NCBI GenBank assembly: GCA_964371155.1
Contig: CAYJLI010000003.1
Location: forward strand, 1-64,000
DNA: 64,000 bases
Origin: CAYJEQ01 sp964371155
Lineage (GTDB): Bacteria; Bacillota; Clostridia; Oscillospirales; Ruminococcaceae
Reading direction: 5' to 3'
Shown piece by piece: positions 32,640 to 41,496 of this stretch. The notes under the pieces are model-generated. The model saw only the letters and a program-made list of their open reading frames with translations. It did not search any database and was not told the origin of the DNA. Both the position numbers and the translations under genes were made by a program. Position 1 is the stretch's first letter. The number at the start of each line of letters is the position of its first letter.

Positions 32640-33986
32640 TTATAGCAATTTTTTTGCTTTTTGCATCAAAATTTCTCGGTCATTTTCTATTTCACCATCA
32701 AGAACCATTTCTAAAAGCGAAGAGAGTATTCTCCCGATTTCACTTCCCCGAGGTATGCCCATATTTATTAAATCATTGCCGTTTATCTCAAGGCTTGCAA
32801 GGCTAATGCAATCCTCCGATTTAATGATATCTTCCGCAAGCTTGGCCATTTCCTTAGAGCGGCTTAGTCTCGCTTTTGATATGTTTTCACTCTTTGCTAA
32901 ATCGTCAGATAGCTTTACCTGAGTTAACTTTATAAACTGCTCATATCCAATTTTATTAAGCCATCTCTTAATATATTTTTCCTCTATTACTATATCGCTG
33001 CTGTGATATTTTATCAGCTGGGTTACTTTTTCTATGCTATCATTGTCAAATCTAAGCCTTTTAAGTATAATCTTAGCCATTTCAGCACTTATTTTAGCAT
33101 GGCCATAAAAATGCCCCACTCCGTTTTCATCAACTGTATAGCAAGCGGGTTTTCCAATGTCGTGCAAAAGTAGTGCAAGCTTAATGATTAAATCATTGAC
33201 CCCAAGCTTTACCGCAATCACACTGTGCACCCAAACATCATAATCGTGATAGGGAGTGTTTTGCTCAAAACCAAACATATCTGTGATTTCGGGAATAAAT
33301 ACCGCAATTACATCACTGTACTCAATCAGTGCATCCCCAACCGTCGCACCGCATAAAAGCTTTGCAAGCTCCTCCCGTATCCGCTCAGAAGCTATATTTT
33401 TAAGCAGATGGCAATGCTTATGGATTGCAGCTTTAGCTTCACTACAAACAGTGAAGCCATGCACCGACGCAAAACGAACTGCACGAATAATTCGCAGTGC
33501 ATCTTCATTAAATCTTTGCTCGGCATCGCCTACCGCCCTTATAATGCCTTCATTTAGGTCGCAAAGCCCTCCAAAGGGGTCGATTAATCCTGTGCTATCA
33601 TTATAAGCCATTGCGTTTATCGTGAAATCACGCCGTTTAAGGTCGCTTTCTAAATCGCTTACAAAACTCACACTGCTCGGGCGGCGATTGTCTTTGTATT
33701 CGCCGTCCAACCTAAATGTGGTAATTTCAAACACTTCACCGCAGATAACCACCCCCACTGTTCCATGCTTAATGCCTGCTTTAATAAGGGTGTACTGCTC
33801 AAAATGCTTTATAATTTCTTCGGGGAGAGCATTTGTGCAAATATCATAATCCTTTGGGGTGTTACCCATTAAAAAATCACGCACCGCACCACCTACAATA
33901 TATGCCTCAAAACCGAGACTGTTAAGCTTTTTTATTATTAGTTTGACATTGTGCGGCAGATTAAATTTTTTATTTATAATATTCAC
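32640..33986 (-). CDS. cca: CCA tRNA nucleotidyltransferase
   Basis: 448 residues. Class II nucleotidyltransferase head with GGAVRDFLMG near 32, KDYDICTNALPEEI (metal carboxylates) near 45, RRDFTINAMAYN near 113, DPFGG near 131, and DALRIIRAVRFA near 155. A C-terminal HD domain contains LLLHDIGKP near 260. Adds or repairs the 3' CCA of tRNAs. GTG start; the AGGGGG site abuts it closely, so a slightly different start is possible. Confidence 0.92.
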   Translation of the reverse strand: MNIINKKFNLPHNVKLIIKKLNSLGFEAYIVGGAVRDFLMGNTPKDYDICTNALPEEIIKHFEQYTLIKAGIKHGTVGVVICGEVFEITTFRLDGEYKDNRRPSSVSFVSDLESDLKRRDFTINAMAYNDSTGLIDPFGGLCDLNEGIIRAVGDAEQRFNEDALRIIRAVRFASVHGFTVCSEAKAAIHKHCHLLKNIASERIREELAKLLCGATVGDALIEYSDVIAVFIPEITDMFGFEQNTPYHDYDVWVHSVIAVKLGVNDLIIKLALLLHDIGKPACYTVDENGVGHFYGHAKISAEMAKIILKRLRFDNDSIEKVTQLIKYHSSDIVIEEKYIKRWLNKIGYEQFIKLTQVKLSDDLAKSENISKARLSRSKEMAKLAEDIIKSEDCISLASLEINGNDLINMGIPRGSEIGRILSSLLEMVLDGEIENDREILMQKAKKLL

Positions 33987-34105
33987 CCCCCTAAAAAGAA
34001 TATTTCTTAAATTTACCGATATGATTTGAAGCAGTATTAGTGAAAACTATTCCACTAAAACCTGTACGGGTTCGAGTATTGCCACCCTTAGCAAGTCACA
34101 CTGCA

Positions 34106-34150
34106 AAATTGGGCTCCGCTTCTCACTAAGCGGAGAGCAAAGCCCAATTT
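34106..34150 (-). terminator. Terminator of the fapA-like gene
   Basis: Outer arms 34106-34115 and 34141-34150 (AAATTGGGCT/AGCCCAATTT) with an inner CTCCGCTT/AAGCGGAG stem. On the minus strand the stem is followed by TTTTGCAG. Confidence 0.6.
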
Positions 34151-34159
34151 AATATAAAA

Positions 34160-35890
34160 CTAATTGGCTCCCATGATTACTTCGCCCTCATCCGAAAGCA
34201 AAAAGACTACACTGGACTCAGTATTTGTAACCCTAAAGCTTTCATCGGCGATAGAAATTTGTGTCGGTGGGAATACCATCTGCGCACGAACTGTGCATTT
34301 TTTATAATCTTTATCAATTTTTTCAAGCTCATCAAGCTCTTTTTTATTATCACGAATTTGTATTTTATAAAGCTCACTCTGCTGAAGGAGTTTTATATAT
34401 AATTTACCCCTCTCAGGAGTTTTATGCTCTTCTTTTTCTAAGAAAATTCTATTTTTATCAATCATTTCAAATGTCTTTATATCGTTTTTTATGGTGTTGC
34501 GGAGCTCACTCATTCTTTCAATCACTTCTTTGGATTTTCCAAGATTGAGCATGGTTTCTCTATTTCCTTTGCTTCCTATTGTATTTGCAACAATGCTGTT
34601 ATAGGCATTTACTTTACCGCCCACTATTACACCCTTATCTAAAGTTACATCAATACTGTCATTGCAATAAACCTCGCAGTTGATTATACTGCTGGCTTCA
34701 ATGCTTTTATTAGAGGTTACAAAGCAGTTTTCGAGATATTTGCATTTGATTTTTCCACGAGCCGTAATTTTTCCGCTGTAATCCCCATTTACCCCTTTGG
34801 ATATTATTATGTCTTCGCCGGCAATCAGTGTAGCAGCTTCAACCGAGCCGTCAACCAATATACTGCCCTCAGCCTTTATAATATATCCACTTTTAACATC
34901 ACCTTTAATATGGATATCACCCACGAAATCGATGTTACCAACTGTGATGTCCACATCACCGGACACTCTAAGAGTCGGCTCAACAAAATATCTGCCATCT
35001 TTGAGTGCAAGCTCACCATCTATTGAAGAATAGAGAACAGTCTTATCATCTGATAAATATGTATTTTTTCCGTTTTGTGGCTGTGCAGGTTTTCCAGGCT
35101 TAGCTTTGAGCTTTACCCCGTGTACCGACATACCATCCTCGCCCAATGTTGGTAAAATTATCTCGCAAATTTTTGTGTGTTTTACTATATTATTTACTAT
35201 ATTTAAATCCTTAAAATCAATATTTCCATGTGCATCTTCGCTGTATCGGGGTATAATATTAAGCTCGGTGGTGTGAACTATACTACCATCTTCGCCATCC
35301 TGTGGAAGCTCGCCTTTTGCAAATTTTAGTAGTTTGCAGTACATTCTTTCATTGGTAATGTTTTCTATCAAATCGCTATCCAAGCCATGTTTTATTTGAA
35401 GATTTCTAACTCTCTCATTTATCATTTCAGTACTGACATCGGCACCACCGTTAATCGGTGGAAATACAAAAATATAAGCATCGCATTTATTGAAGGACAC
35501 ATTTACATAAACCGCCGCATCAACAGGGTTTTCTTTTGGTAAGCGATTTTTATTATAATCCTGTGCAAGAATTTTAAGCCTTGAGTCAAATGCTTTAGTG
35601 TCTTCATCTTTGTGCATGTTGTAATCAGTGTCGAAGCCGATTCTATAACAAAATTCCATAAGATGATTATCGAATTTGCTTTCTTTAGGCTGGTTTATAG
35701 CTGTAATAACCTCGGTGTTTTTTTCTTCATCTAAGATTTCTTCGTTTTCGATTTCGGACTCATATAAATTAGAAACTGCTTCATTTTCAGATTCTAATTC
35801 GGTATCTTCTATTTCTTCCTGAGTTTTTTCGCCTATTCGCTCTAAGAATTTCTCATACATCGAGAGTATTATGCTTTTTTCCTTATCCAC
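34160..35890 (-). CDS. DUF342/FapA-family protein
   Basis: 576 residues. N-terminal acidic region with repeated Glu (about 1-60), then the DUF342 domain: ADVSTEMINERV, GELPQDGEDG near 193, and DGMSVHGVKLKAKPGKP near 258, followed by a right-handed beta-helix region (about 310-430: repeats with GDVxxG..I.AEGSILVDGSVEAATLIAG) and a C-terminal coiled coil (about 470-540). Known members are polymerisation or cell-shape/membrane-localised proteins (FapA of Vibrio; YpfA-like). GTG start behind GGAGGTG. Role here unknown. Confidence 0.75.
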   Translation of the reverse strand: MDKEKSIILSMYEKFLERIGEKTQEEIEDTELESENEAVSNLYESEIENEEILDEEKNTEVITAINQPKESKFDNHLMEFCYRIGFDTDYNMHKDEDTKAFDSRLKILAQDYNKNRLPKENPVDAAVYVNVSFNKCDAYIFVFPPINGGADVSTEMINERVRNLQIKHGLDSDLIENITNERMYCKLLKFAKGELPQDGEDGSIVHTTELNIIPRYSEDAHGNIDFKDLNIVNNIVKHTKICEIILPTLGEDGMSVHGVKLKAKPGKPAQPQNGKNTYLSDDKTVLYSSIDGELALKDGRYFVEPTLRVSGDVDITVGNIDFVGDIHIKGDVKSGYIIKAEGSILVDGSVEAATLIAGEDIIISKGVNGDYSGKITARGKIKCKYLENCFVTSNKSIEASSIINCEVYCNDSIDVTLDKGVIVGGKVNAYNSIVANTIGSKGNRETMLNLGKSKEVIERMSELRNTIKNDIKTFEMIDKNRIFLEKEEHKTPERGKLYIKLLQQSELYKIQIRDNKKELDELEKIDKDYKKCTVRAQMVFPPTQISIADESFRVTNTESSVVFLLSDEGEVIMGAN

Positions 35891-35912
35891 TAACTACACC
35901 TCCAAAAGATTT

Positions 35913-36962
35913 TCATATTATAACCGCATTGTATTTTTTCGCTAATTCTTCTACCATGCTGTTTTCGAGTTCTGAATGTTGATCTATCAGTGCTATTCCA
36001 TGATATCCTATGAGTGCGTTGTCTAAGCCTTCTTCATTATGCGCCGTAAGTAGTACGGGCAAGCCGAGCATATGCGTATTAAGCGAGAAAAGATATCCGT
36101 CATCGGCAGTTTCTATTACTATATTGAGTATATCGCAACCTAAAGCTTCGGCCGCTAAAATTTCCTCGCTCATGTCGTGATTGCAATCTATTTCTTCGGA
36201 TATTACCGCATGTTCTCCTAAAAAGAATAATTGATTTTGATTTGCAGATATTGTTTCGGCGAAAAATTCGGGTTCGCTTTTTATGTGCTGTGCATTTATT
36301 ACACATCCAGCTATTTCCACTACATCGTTTTTACTGAGTGGTTCATCCAACACAATAAAAGAAGCACCGTTTTTTATAAAGTTTTCTATACCCATGGAGG
36401 TAGGGGAGGTGGAGCTGCTATCAATACTTACTGCCACGCCAATCGGCACTGTGGCATATTTAAGCATTTCAGCAATAATATCGTGAAGCTCATCACTATT
36501 AGAATTTGGAGAACTAAAAGCAAATGCAAATATACCCATTCCCTGCAATGTGACGAGTGACGCATATAAATTAGTACCTTCTTTAGTTTCCATATCATCC
36601 TCGAATGTCATCATTACGATTAAGGATATATTGTGCTTCTTTGCCGCAATAGTGGCTGCCCTGCATTCGGAGAGAGTGTCTGAACTTATAAGCAGTGCAA
36701 ACTCAGCTCCACTTGCAGATAGCTTAGCAAAAATTTTATCATACATAGAGATAAGCTCGGCGTATGTAGTTTCACCGAACGGCTCGGTTTCTATCCCAAA
36801 AGCCGAAACAGTAGAAAGCTTTCCGCTACTATAACCTATTGGAGGTGCAGCACAAACGCCGTTTACACCTAAAAGGGTTTTCCTGTATTCGTTATAATTT
36901 TTAATATCGGAGTTTTTTTGCGATAAATCCAGTACCCATTGCGTGTGGAGGGGAATGTCCAT
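35913..36962 (-). CDS. Degenerate methionine-synthase-like protein (homocysteine and pterin domain remnants)
   Basis: 349 residues. Residues about 80-200 follow the homocysteine-methyltransferase barrel: SGAEFALLISSDTLSECRAA aligns with the DLFLIETM..EAK segment of MetH, and LIVMMTFEDDMETKEGTNL with the VMVSMTF..G.TL segment. The GVNCS segment reads FSSPNSNS, and no C-x-n-CC zinc site is found. From about 225, EFFAETISANQNQLFFLGEHAVISEEID matches the link into the pterin domain (VIIGERINPTGKK), and the end (GCDILNIVIE to AKKYNAVII) follows its first half, stopping mid-barrel. A pseudoenzyme or decayed paralogue is inferred. Confidence 0.6.
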   Translation of the reverse strand: MDIPLHTQWVLDLSQKNSDIKNYNEYRKTLLGVNGVCAAPPIGYSSGKLSTVSAFGIETEPFGETTYAELISMYDKIFAKLSASGAEFALLISSDTLSECRAATIAAKKHNISLIVMMTFEDDMETKEGTNLYASLVTLQGMGIFAFAFSSPNSNSDELHDIIAEMLKYATVPIGVAVSIDSSSTSPTSMGIENFIKNGASFIVLDEPLSKNDVVEIAGCVINAQHIKSEPEFFAETISANQNQLFFLGEHAVISEEIDCNHDMSEEILAAEALGCDILNIVIETADDGYLFSLNTHMLGLPVLLTAHNEEGLDNALIGYHGIALIDQHSELENSMVEELAKKYNAVII

Positions 36963-36984
36963 ATCTATTCACCATCAAGCTTTC

Positions 36985-38688
36985 TTACATCGACTCTGGA
37001 GCTTCTATCTTCATAATCATCAGTACATTTCTTATAACAGTCGCAGTTGCTGTGCATAGTGACGCCCTTGCACTTAATAAGCTCTTATCGTCTACACGAA
37101 CTTTGCAGGCGTTATAAAATTTGTGGAAATGATTTGCCACATCCATAACATAATGAGTAAGCCTTGCAGGGTCGTAATTTTTTGCTGAGGCTATTATCTC
37201 GGTGGGAAGCTTTGAAAGCATTCTTATAAGCTCAATTTCCTCAGGTGATTTAAGCAGGAGCAAATCTTCTGCCGACGGCTTGTCCCATACTATATTTTCA
37301 GCAGTAAGATTTTTAAGTATGCCGCATATGCGTGCATGAGCGTACTGAACATAGTAAACAGGGTTCTTTGAGCTTTCTTCCACCGCTAAATCAAGGTCAA
37401 AATCAAGTGTGGAGCTCGCCTCCCTTGTATTAAAGAAGAACCTTGCCGCTTCGATTGGTATTTCTTCTATTAAATCGCTGAGTGTGATGGATTTACCTGT
37501 TCTCTTGCTCATTCTCACAGGCTCACCATTCTTTGTGAGGCGTACAAGTTGCATTAAAATTATATCGAGCTTACTTCCATCAAGTCCTATTGCATCCATG
37601 GCACCCTTTAGCCTTGCCACATGTCCATGATGGTCAGCTCCCCATACATTAATTAGCCTGTCATATCCTCTTGTTACAAATTTATTGTAATGGTAGGCAA
37701 TATCAGCTGCAAAATATGTGGGTATACCGTTTGCACGGACGAGTACTTCATCCTTTTCACCGCCAAACTCGGTGGCTTTATACCAAATGGCACCATCTTT
37801 CTCATATGCCATACCTTTTTCTTTAAGTGTATCAATAGCTTTAGTAACAGCACCGCTTTCATGCAAACTGCTCTCGGGGAACCACTCATCAAATACTATT
37901 CGGTATTTCTCTAAATCCCTGCGCAGGTTTTCTACATTAGCAGGTAGAGCATATGCCACAAGCGCTTCTTTTCGCTCTTTAGAATCAGCATTTACATATT
38001 TATCACCATTTATATCGGCAAAGGCCTGTGCTCTTTCGGTTATATCGCTTCCGTGGTAGCCGTCCTCTGGGAATGGAACAGCCTCTTCGCCTTTATATAT
38101 TTGCAGATACCTTGCTTCAAGTGAAACACCAAATTTTTCAATCTGATTTCCTGCATCATTTATGTAAAACTCTTTATGCACATTATATCCCGCAAGCTTC
38201 ATTACAGACGCAAGACAGTCTCCCACTGAGCCACCCCTTGCGTTACCCATATGCATGGGGCCTGTGGGGTTTGCAGAAACAAATTCCAGCATGACTTTTT
38301 CGCCCTTGCCATAGTCAGTCTTGCCGTAATCGTCGCCTGCTTCAAGTATTTTTCCTACTACCTCTGAAAACCATGCATGTGAAAGTGAGAAATTTATAAA
38401 CCCAGGGCCTGCTATTTCCACCTTTTCGAGATGAGTATTTTCAGTTTCTATATTTTTTACAATGGTTTCAGCAATTTTTCTCGGTGGAAGCCTAAAGGCT
38501 TTAGCAGATACCATTGCCGCATTTGTTGCAAAATCGCCATGGGTGGTGTCACCGGGGATTTCAACTGTAAATGAGGGTATCTCTGCCTGTGTGAGCTCAC
38601 CGCTCTCAATGCTCTTTTTAAAGCTGTTTTCTACTATTTTAGTTATTTCATTTATTGTATCCGATACTTGATTATACAAATCTAACAC
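36985..38688 (-). CDS. argS: Arginyl-tRNA synthetase
   Basis: 567 residues. N-terminal add-1 domain (about 1-110), the HIGH-like signature NPTGPMHMGNARGG near 131-144, KMSKS-like RMSKRTGK near 395, and the C-terminal DALR anticodon-binding domain ending KIEAPESM. Charges tRNA-Arg. A GTG start at 38688 overlaps the DUF1934 stop by 7 nt; the TTG at 38679, with GGGAG 10 nt upstream, is an equally possible start. Confidence 0.93.
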   Translation of the reverse strand: MLDLYNQVSDTINEITKIVENSFKKSIESGELTQAEIPSFTVEIPGDTTHGDFATNAAMVSAKAFRLPPRKIAETIVKNIETENTHLEKVEIAGPGFINFSLSHAWFSEVVGKILEAGDDYGKTDYGKGEKVMLEFVSANPTGPMHMGNARGGSVGDCLASVMKLAGYNVHKEFYINDAGNQIEKFGVSLEARYLQIYKGEEAVPFPEDGYHGSDITERAQAFADINGDKYVNADSKERKEALVAYALPANVENLRRDLEKYRIVFDEWFPESSLHESGAVTKAIDTLKEKGMAYEKDGAIWYKATEFGGEKDEVLVRANGIPTYFAADIAYHYNKFVTRGYDRLINVWGADHHGHVARLKGAMDAIGLDGSKLDIILMQLVRLTKNGEPVRMSKRTGKSITLSDLIEEIPIEAARFFFNTREASSTLDFDLDLAVEESSKNPVYYVQYAHARICGILKNLTAENIVWDKPSAEDLLLLKSPEEIELIRMLSKLPTEIIASAKNYDPARLTHYVMDVANHFHKFYNACKVRVDDKSLLSARASLCTATATVIRNVLMIMKIEAPESM

Positions 38689-39104
38689 TCCCTAATATTA
38701 ATTGTCACTTGATTTTCACTTGCAAGCGCAGTATTTACATCCATGGTATATTTAAAGCTTAAGTCACCGCCGTTATCATTAAGTGTGGAGGAGATGCTAT
38801 TGCCCCATATGCCAACCACTAAATTCCCCATGCCTGTTTCATAAAAGCAGTTGTGTCGCACTTGATTTTCCACAATGAGCTGTGAATTAAATTCACCCGT
38901 GCGGGTCATTGTAATTTTGCTCTCATTTATAACTTCGATTGTGGTTTTAGTTTGCTCCATGCCATTTTCTTCGGGCTCATCATAGCTAATATAATAATTG
39001 CCGTCTTTTTGATAAAATTCGCCCGTAGTCAAAAGCTCAATATTATCTTTTTCACCGTCCACAATTTGCGAACCGTTTATTTTTATCATAAATTCTTTTT
39101 TCAA
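38682..39104 (-). CDS. DUF1934 family protein (YwiB-like)
   Basis: 140 residues, beta-rich, matching the DUF1934/YwiB family, whose gene sits before argS in Bacillus as well. The fold is lipocalin-like with MIKINGSQIVDGEKDNIELLTTGEFY at the start and a Met-rich beta strand ENGMEQTKTTIEVINESKITMTRTGEF. TTG start with AGGAG 8 nt upstream. Overlaps argS. Function unknown. Confidence 0.8.
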   Translation of the reverse strand: MKKEFMIKINGSQIVDGEKDNIELLTTGEFYQKDGNYYISYDEPEENGMEQTKTTIEVINESKITMTRTGEFNSQLIVENQVRHNCFYETGMGNLVVGIWGNSISSTLNDNGGDLSFKYTMDVNTALASENQVTINIREC

Positions 39105-39131
39105 CTTCCGCTCTCCTTTGCAGATGGATTA

Positions 39132-40190
39132 TTATTTATCAAATGCTAAATTAATTAGCCTATCAAGTAGCTCACCATAGGTAACACCGCTGTGCATAAT
39201 CATTTTAGGATACATGCTTATCGAAGTGAAACCGGGTAGGGTATTTATTTCATTTAAAATGATATCTCCATTTTTTACTGCGAAAAAATCCACCCTTGAA
39301 AGCCCACTGCAACCAAGTGCCTTATATGCTTTTACAGCAGTATGTCTAATTTCTTCCGCCTGTTTATCGGGTATTCTTGCAGGGATATGTATTGTGGTGG
39401 TATCGTTTAGATATTTAGCCTCATAGTCGTAAAACTCACTGTGAAGCTCGAGTTCTCCCACTACTGGGGCGTTAGTTTCATTATTTCCTATAACAGCGCA
39501 TTCAACCTCTACAGCATCAATAAATTCTTCTACAATTACCTTTTCATCATGCAGGAGTGCCGCTTCAACCGCTGTTTTAAGAGAAGCTTTATCCCTTGCC
39601 TTACTCACTCCCACCGAAGAGCCTGCATTTGCAGGTTTTACAAACATCGGATAAGCAAGCTTTTCTTTAAGCATCGCTTCCACTTCATCGAAATCCGCCA
39701 TATCAAAAACTTTTAGTGTATGCCATTTTGCAGTTTTAATGCCTGCACTTTCAAGTATTATGTGCGTGATTTCTTTATCCATACACATTGCAGAAGCATT
39801 TACACCGCATCCCACATAGGGAATACCTGCTATTTCAAACAGCCCTTGGATAGTGCCGTCCTCTCCGTTTTTTCCATGCAAAACAGGGAAAATCACATCT
39901 ATCGGGGTGATAATCATGCCATCTTCCCGAAGCTCGATTAAGCCTTTATGCGAAGTGTCGGGCGATATAACCGCAGGATAACAAAATTCACTGTCAAGAT
40001 AGCTATTATTTCTTATTCTATCTAAATCGCCATTATATCGAAACCATTTACCGTCCTTTGTGATGGCAATCATTATTACATTATATTTATCAGTGGGGAT
40101 ATTTTCTATTACAGAAACAGCACTCCTCAGAGAAACTTCATGCTCACTGCTCGCTCCTCCAAAAATTACCGCTAAATTCGTTTTTTTCAT
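39132..40190 (-). CDS. ddl: D-alanine-D-alanine ligase
   Basis: 352 residues. GGASSEHEVSLRSA near 11, VLHGKNGEDGTIQG near 101, ATP-grasp KPANAGSSVGVSKARDK near 184, YDYEAKYLNDTTTIHIPAR omega loop near 233 (Tyr-containing, typical of D-Ala ligases, not D-Lac ligases), and EINTLPGFTSISMYPKM near 312. Makes the D-Ala-D-Ala dipeptide of peptidoglycan. Confidence 0.93.
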   Translation of the reverse strand: MKKTNLAVIFGGASSEHEVSLRSAVSVIENIPTDKYNVIMIAITKDGKWFRYNGDLDRIRNNSYLDSEFCYPAVISPDTSHKGLIELREDGMIITPIDVIFPVLHGKNGEDGTIQGLFEIAGIPYVGCGVNASAMCMDKEITHIILESAGIKTAKWHTLKVFDMADFDEVEAMLKEKLAYPMFVKPANAGSSVGVSKARDKASLKTAVEAALLHDEKVIVEEFIDAVEVECAVIGNNETNAPVVGELELHSEFYDYEAKYLNDTTTIHIPARIPDKQAEEIRHTAVKAYKALGCSGLSRVDFFAVKNGDIILNEINTLPGFTSISMYPKMIMHSGVTYGELLDRLINLAFDK

Positions 40191-40308
40191 ACGAAATTTT
40201 CACCTTTCGCTCATGAGTTTATATTATTATATATACTCAATTATTATAACATAAATATTTCTTTAACACAAACCATTTATTTCAATAGGTATGCATAACA
40301 TCAACTAA

Positions 40309-40440
40309 TTATTTATATATATCCGCTCCATTGTGACAAGGGGGTACATTATCATAATATTTATCTATGTTGTATTGTATAATCATCTCTATATAGCCTC
40401 TATTTTCCCACTCACTATTTTGATATTTTATACCAGAACA
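40309..40440 (-). pseudogene. Possible remnant of a mobile-element gene
   Basis: Minus-strand frame open for 43 codons without a start at the upstream end: it begins after a TAA and reads SGIKYQNSEWENRGYIEM, then IIQYNIDKYYDNVPPCHNGADIYK and stop. The residues look like real protein (WENRGYIE, PPCHNGAD), and such sequences recall the N-terminal halves of endonuclease-like accessory genes of plasmids and phages. No such match was checked. It could equally be chance. Confidence 0.25.
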
Positions 40441-40511
40441 TTAGAAATTTAAGAAAGCATATTTATCATTAGTATAATATTCTTTTTTAGTATTTATATA
40501 GTAAATTAAGA

Positions 40512-40655
40512 TGAAAACACTACTGTTTTCATCAGGCAAGCGTTGCTTGCCGTCACGCACTTTGTGCGTGAAATCTACTATGCAATCGTTTAATGCCACA
40601 CTAATGTGGCTACAAATCGTTTTACGATTTGTTTGAAAACGCAGTAGTGTTTTCA
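40512..40655. repeat. Multi-hairpin element, 144 bp, with terminal inverted repeats
   Basis: Outer 14-bp perfect inverted repeat (40512-40525 and 40642-40655), extended inward by GTTTTCA/TGAAAAC. Inside lie four tight hairpins: 40535-40541/40545-40551, 40553-40560/40564-40571, 40595-40600/40605-40610 and 40612-40620/40624-40632, with 3-4 nt loops and one unpaired linker (40572-40594). As RNA or single-stranded DNA it would fold as a five-way junction. Confidence 0.7.
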
Positions 40656-40730
40656 AATTAAATGATTATAATGCTTATATTTTATAATTGCAAAACTAAA
40701 TTTTTAACAAATAAAATAAAAATCCTTAAT

Positions 40731-40759
40731 TTGACTATGATAACCATATCCTATATAAT
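40731..40759 (+). promoter_or_regulatory. Sigma-A promoter of the NusG domain II gene
   Basis: TTGACT (40731-40736), 17-nt spacer, TATAAT (40754-40759). Transcription would start near 40766, leaving a leader of about 180 nt with a GCCTATT/AATAGGC stem at about 40789-40814. Confidence 0.65.
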
Positions 40760-40944
40760 TATGGAGAGAATATCAAAGTGCACCTAAAGCCTATTCGCAT
40801 TACATGTAATAGGCAATCTCAGCGCTTTAGTAGTGAAGTATAAAGAAAATTTCACGCAGTTATCGACATCCAGTAGTATATTATTAAATCCATTAAGATT
40901 ATGTGGAGGATTTATTTTTATAAAATAGGGGAAAGAGGTCTAAA

Positions 40945-41334
40945 ATGGAAGAAAAAAAGAGTTTTGTAAAAAAAAGCGACTACCTCATAATCGCCATAGT
41001 AGCGGTGATAGCAGTAGCTTTTGCAATATGGTTTTATATGCCCATGGGTAACTCACCGAGTGGTGAAAATATCGCAGTGGTCACAATAAATTCAGAAGAG
41101 ATAATGAGGATAGATTTAGGGCATTACCATGGAGAAGCTGAAAGAATAAGCCTCATGGAGGAATATGGAGTGCCTGTTAATTTTCTGCTTGAAGAGGGGA
41201 GCATCAGATTTGTGGATGTCACCTGTCCCGACCACCTTTGCGAGCTGTACGGTGCTATTAGTCATGAATATGATATTGCAGTGTGCATGCCAAATTTAAC
41301 CGCTGTGAGGATAGAAGCACCTACCGAGGAATAA
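40945..41334 (+). CDS. NusG domain II-containing membrane-anchored protein
   Basis: 129 residues: a lysine-rich start, a membrane helix (about 13-32), and an extracytoplasmic NusG_II-type domain with VVTINSEEIMRIDLG..., a conserved CPDHLCELYG and CMPN. In Clostridia such proteins stand alone or precede Gx transporters; no such neighbour is present here. GGGGAAAGAGG lies before the start. Function unknown. Confidence 0.75.
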   Translation: MEEKKSFVKKSDYLIIAIVAVIAVAFAIWFYMPMGNSPSGENIAVVTINSEEIMRIDLGHYHGEAERISLMEEYGVPVNFLLEEGSIRFVDVTCPDHLCELYGAISHEYDIAVCMPNLTAVRIEAPTEE

Positions 41335-41433
41335 AATAGAGGTTAATAGCCATTGGGCAGAGATTAGAATGTGATTTTTATTTATACCCACTGATTTAAC
41401 ATCAGAATTTTCTTAAATTGCCGATTATCAAAA

Positions 41434-41470
41434 CAAAAAGCCATCGCATGAGCGATGGCTTTTTGTTTAT
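41434..41470. terminator. Bidirectional terminator between NusG_II gene and flagellin
   Basis: Perfect 14-bp arms (41434-41447, 41452-41465) with a 4-nt loop and A/T runs at both ends. Confidence 0.8.
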
Positions 41471-41496
41471 TATGCTTTTTAAACCTGAATAACAGA

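Larger units (their letters stand above)
40191..40944. other. Intergenic region with gene remnant, multi-hairpin element and promoter
   Basis: 754 bp without an intact gene. From left to right: an AT-rich stretch upstream of ddl, a possible decayed reading frame on the minus strand (40309-40440), the multi-hairpin element (40512-40655), a sigma-A promoter (40731-40759) and a leader of about 180 nt that can form a GCCTATT/AATAGGC stem. Confidence 0.5.

Noticed and set aside
40441..40656. 71-codon minus-strand ORF inside the multi-hairpin element
   Set aside because: It is a by-product of the palindromes: no ribosome site, no protein-like composition.
40766..40944. c-di-GMP or FMN riboswitch in the NusG_II leader
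   Set aside because: No conserved core sequences of GEMM-I or RFN were found.
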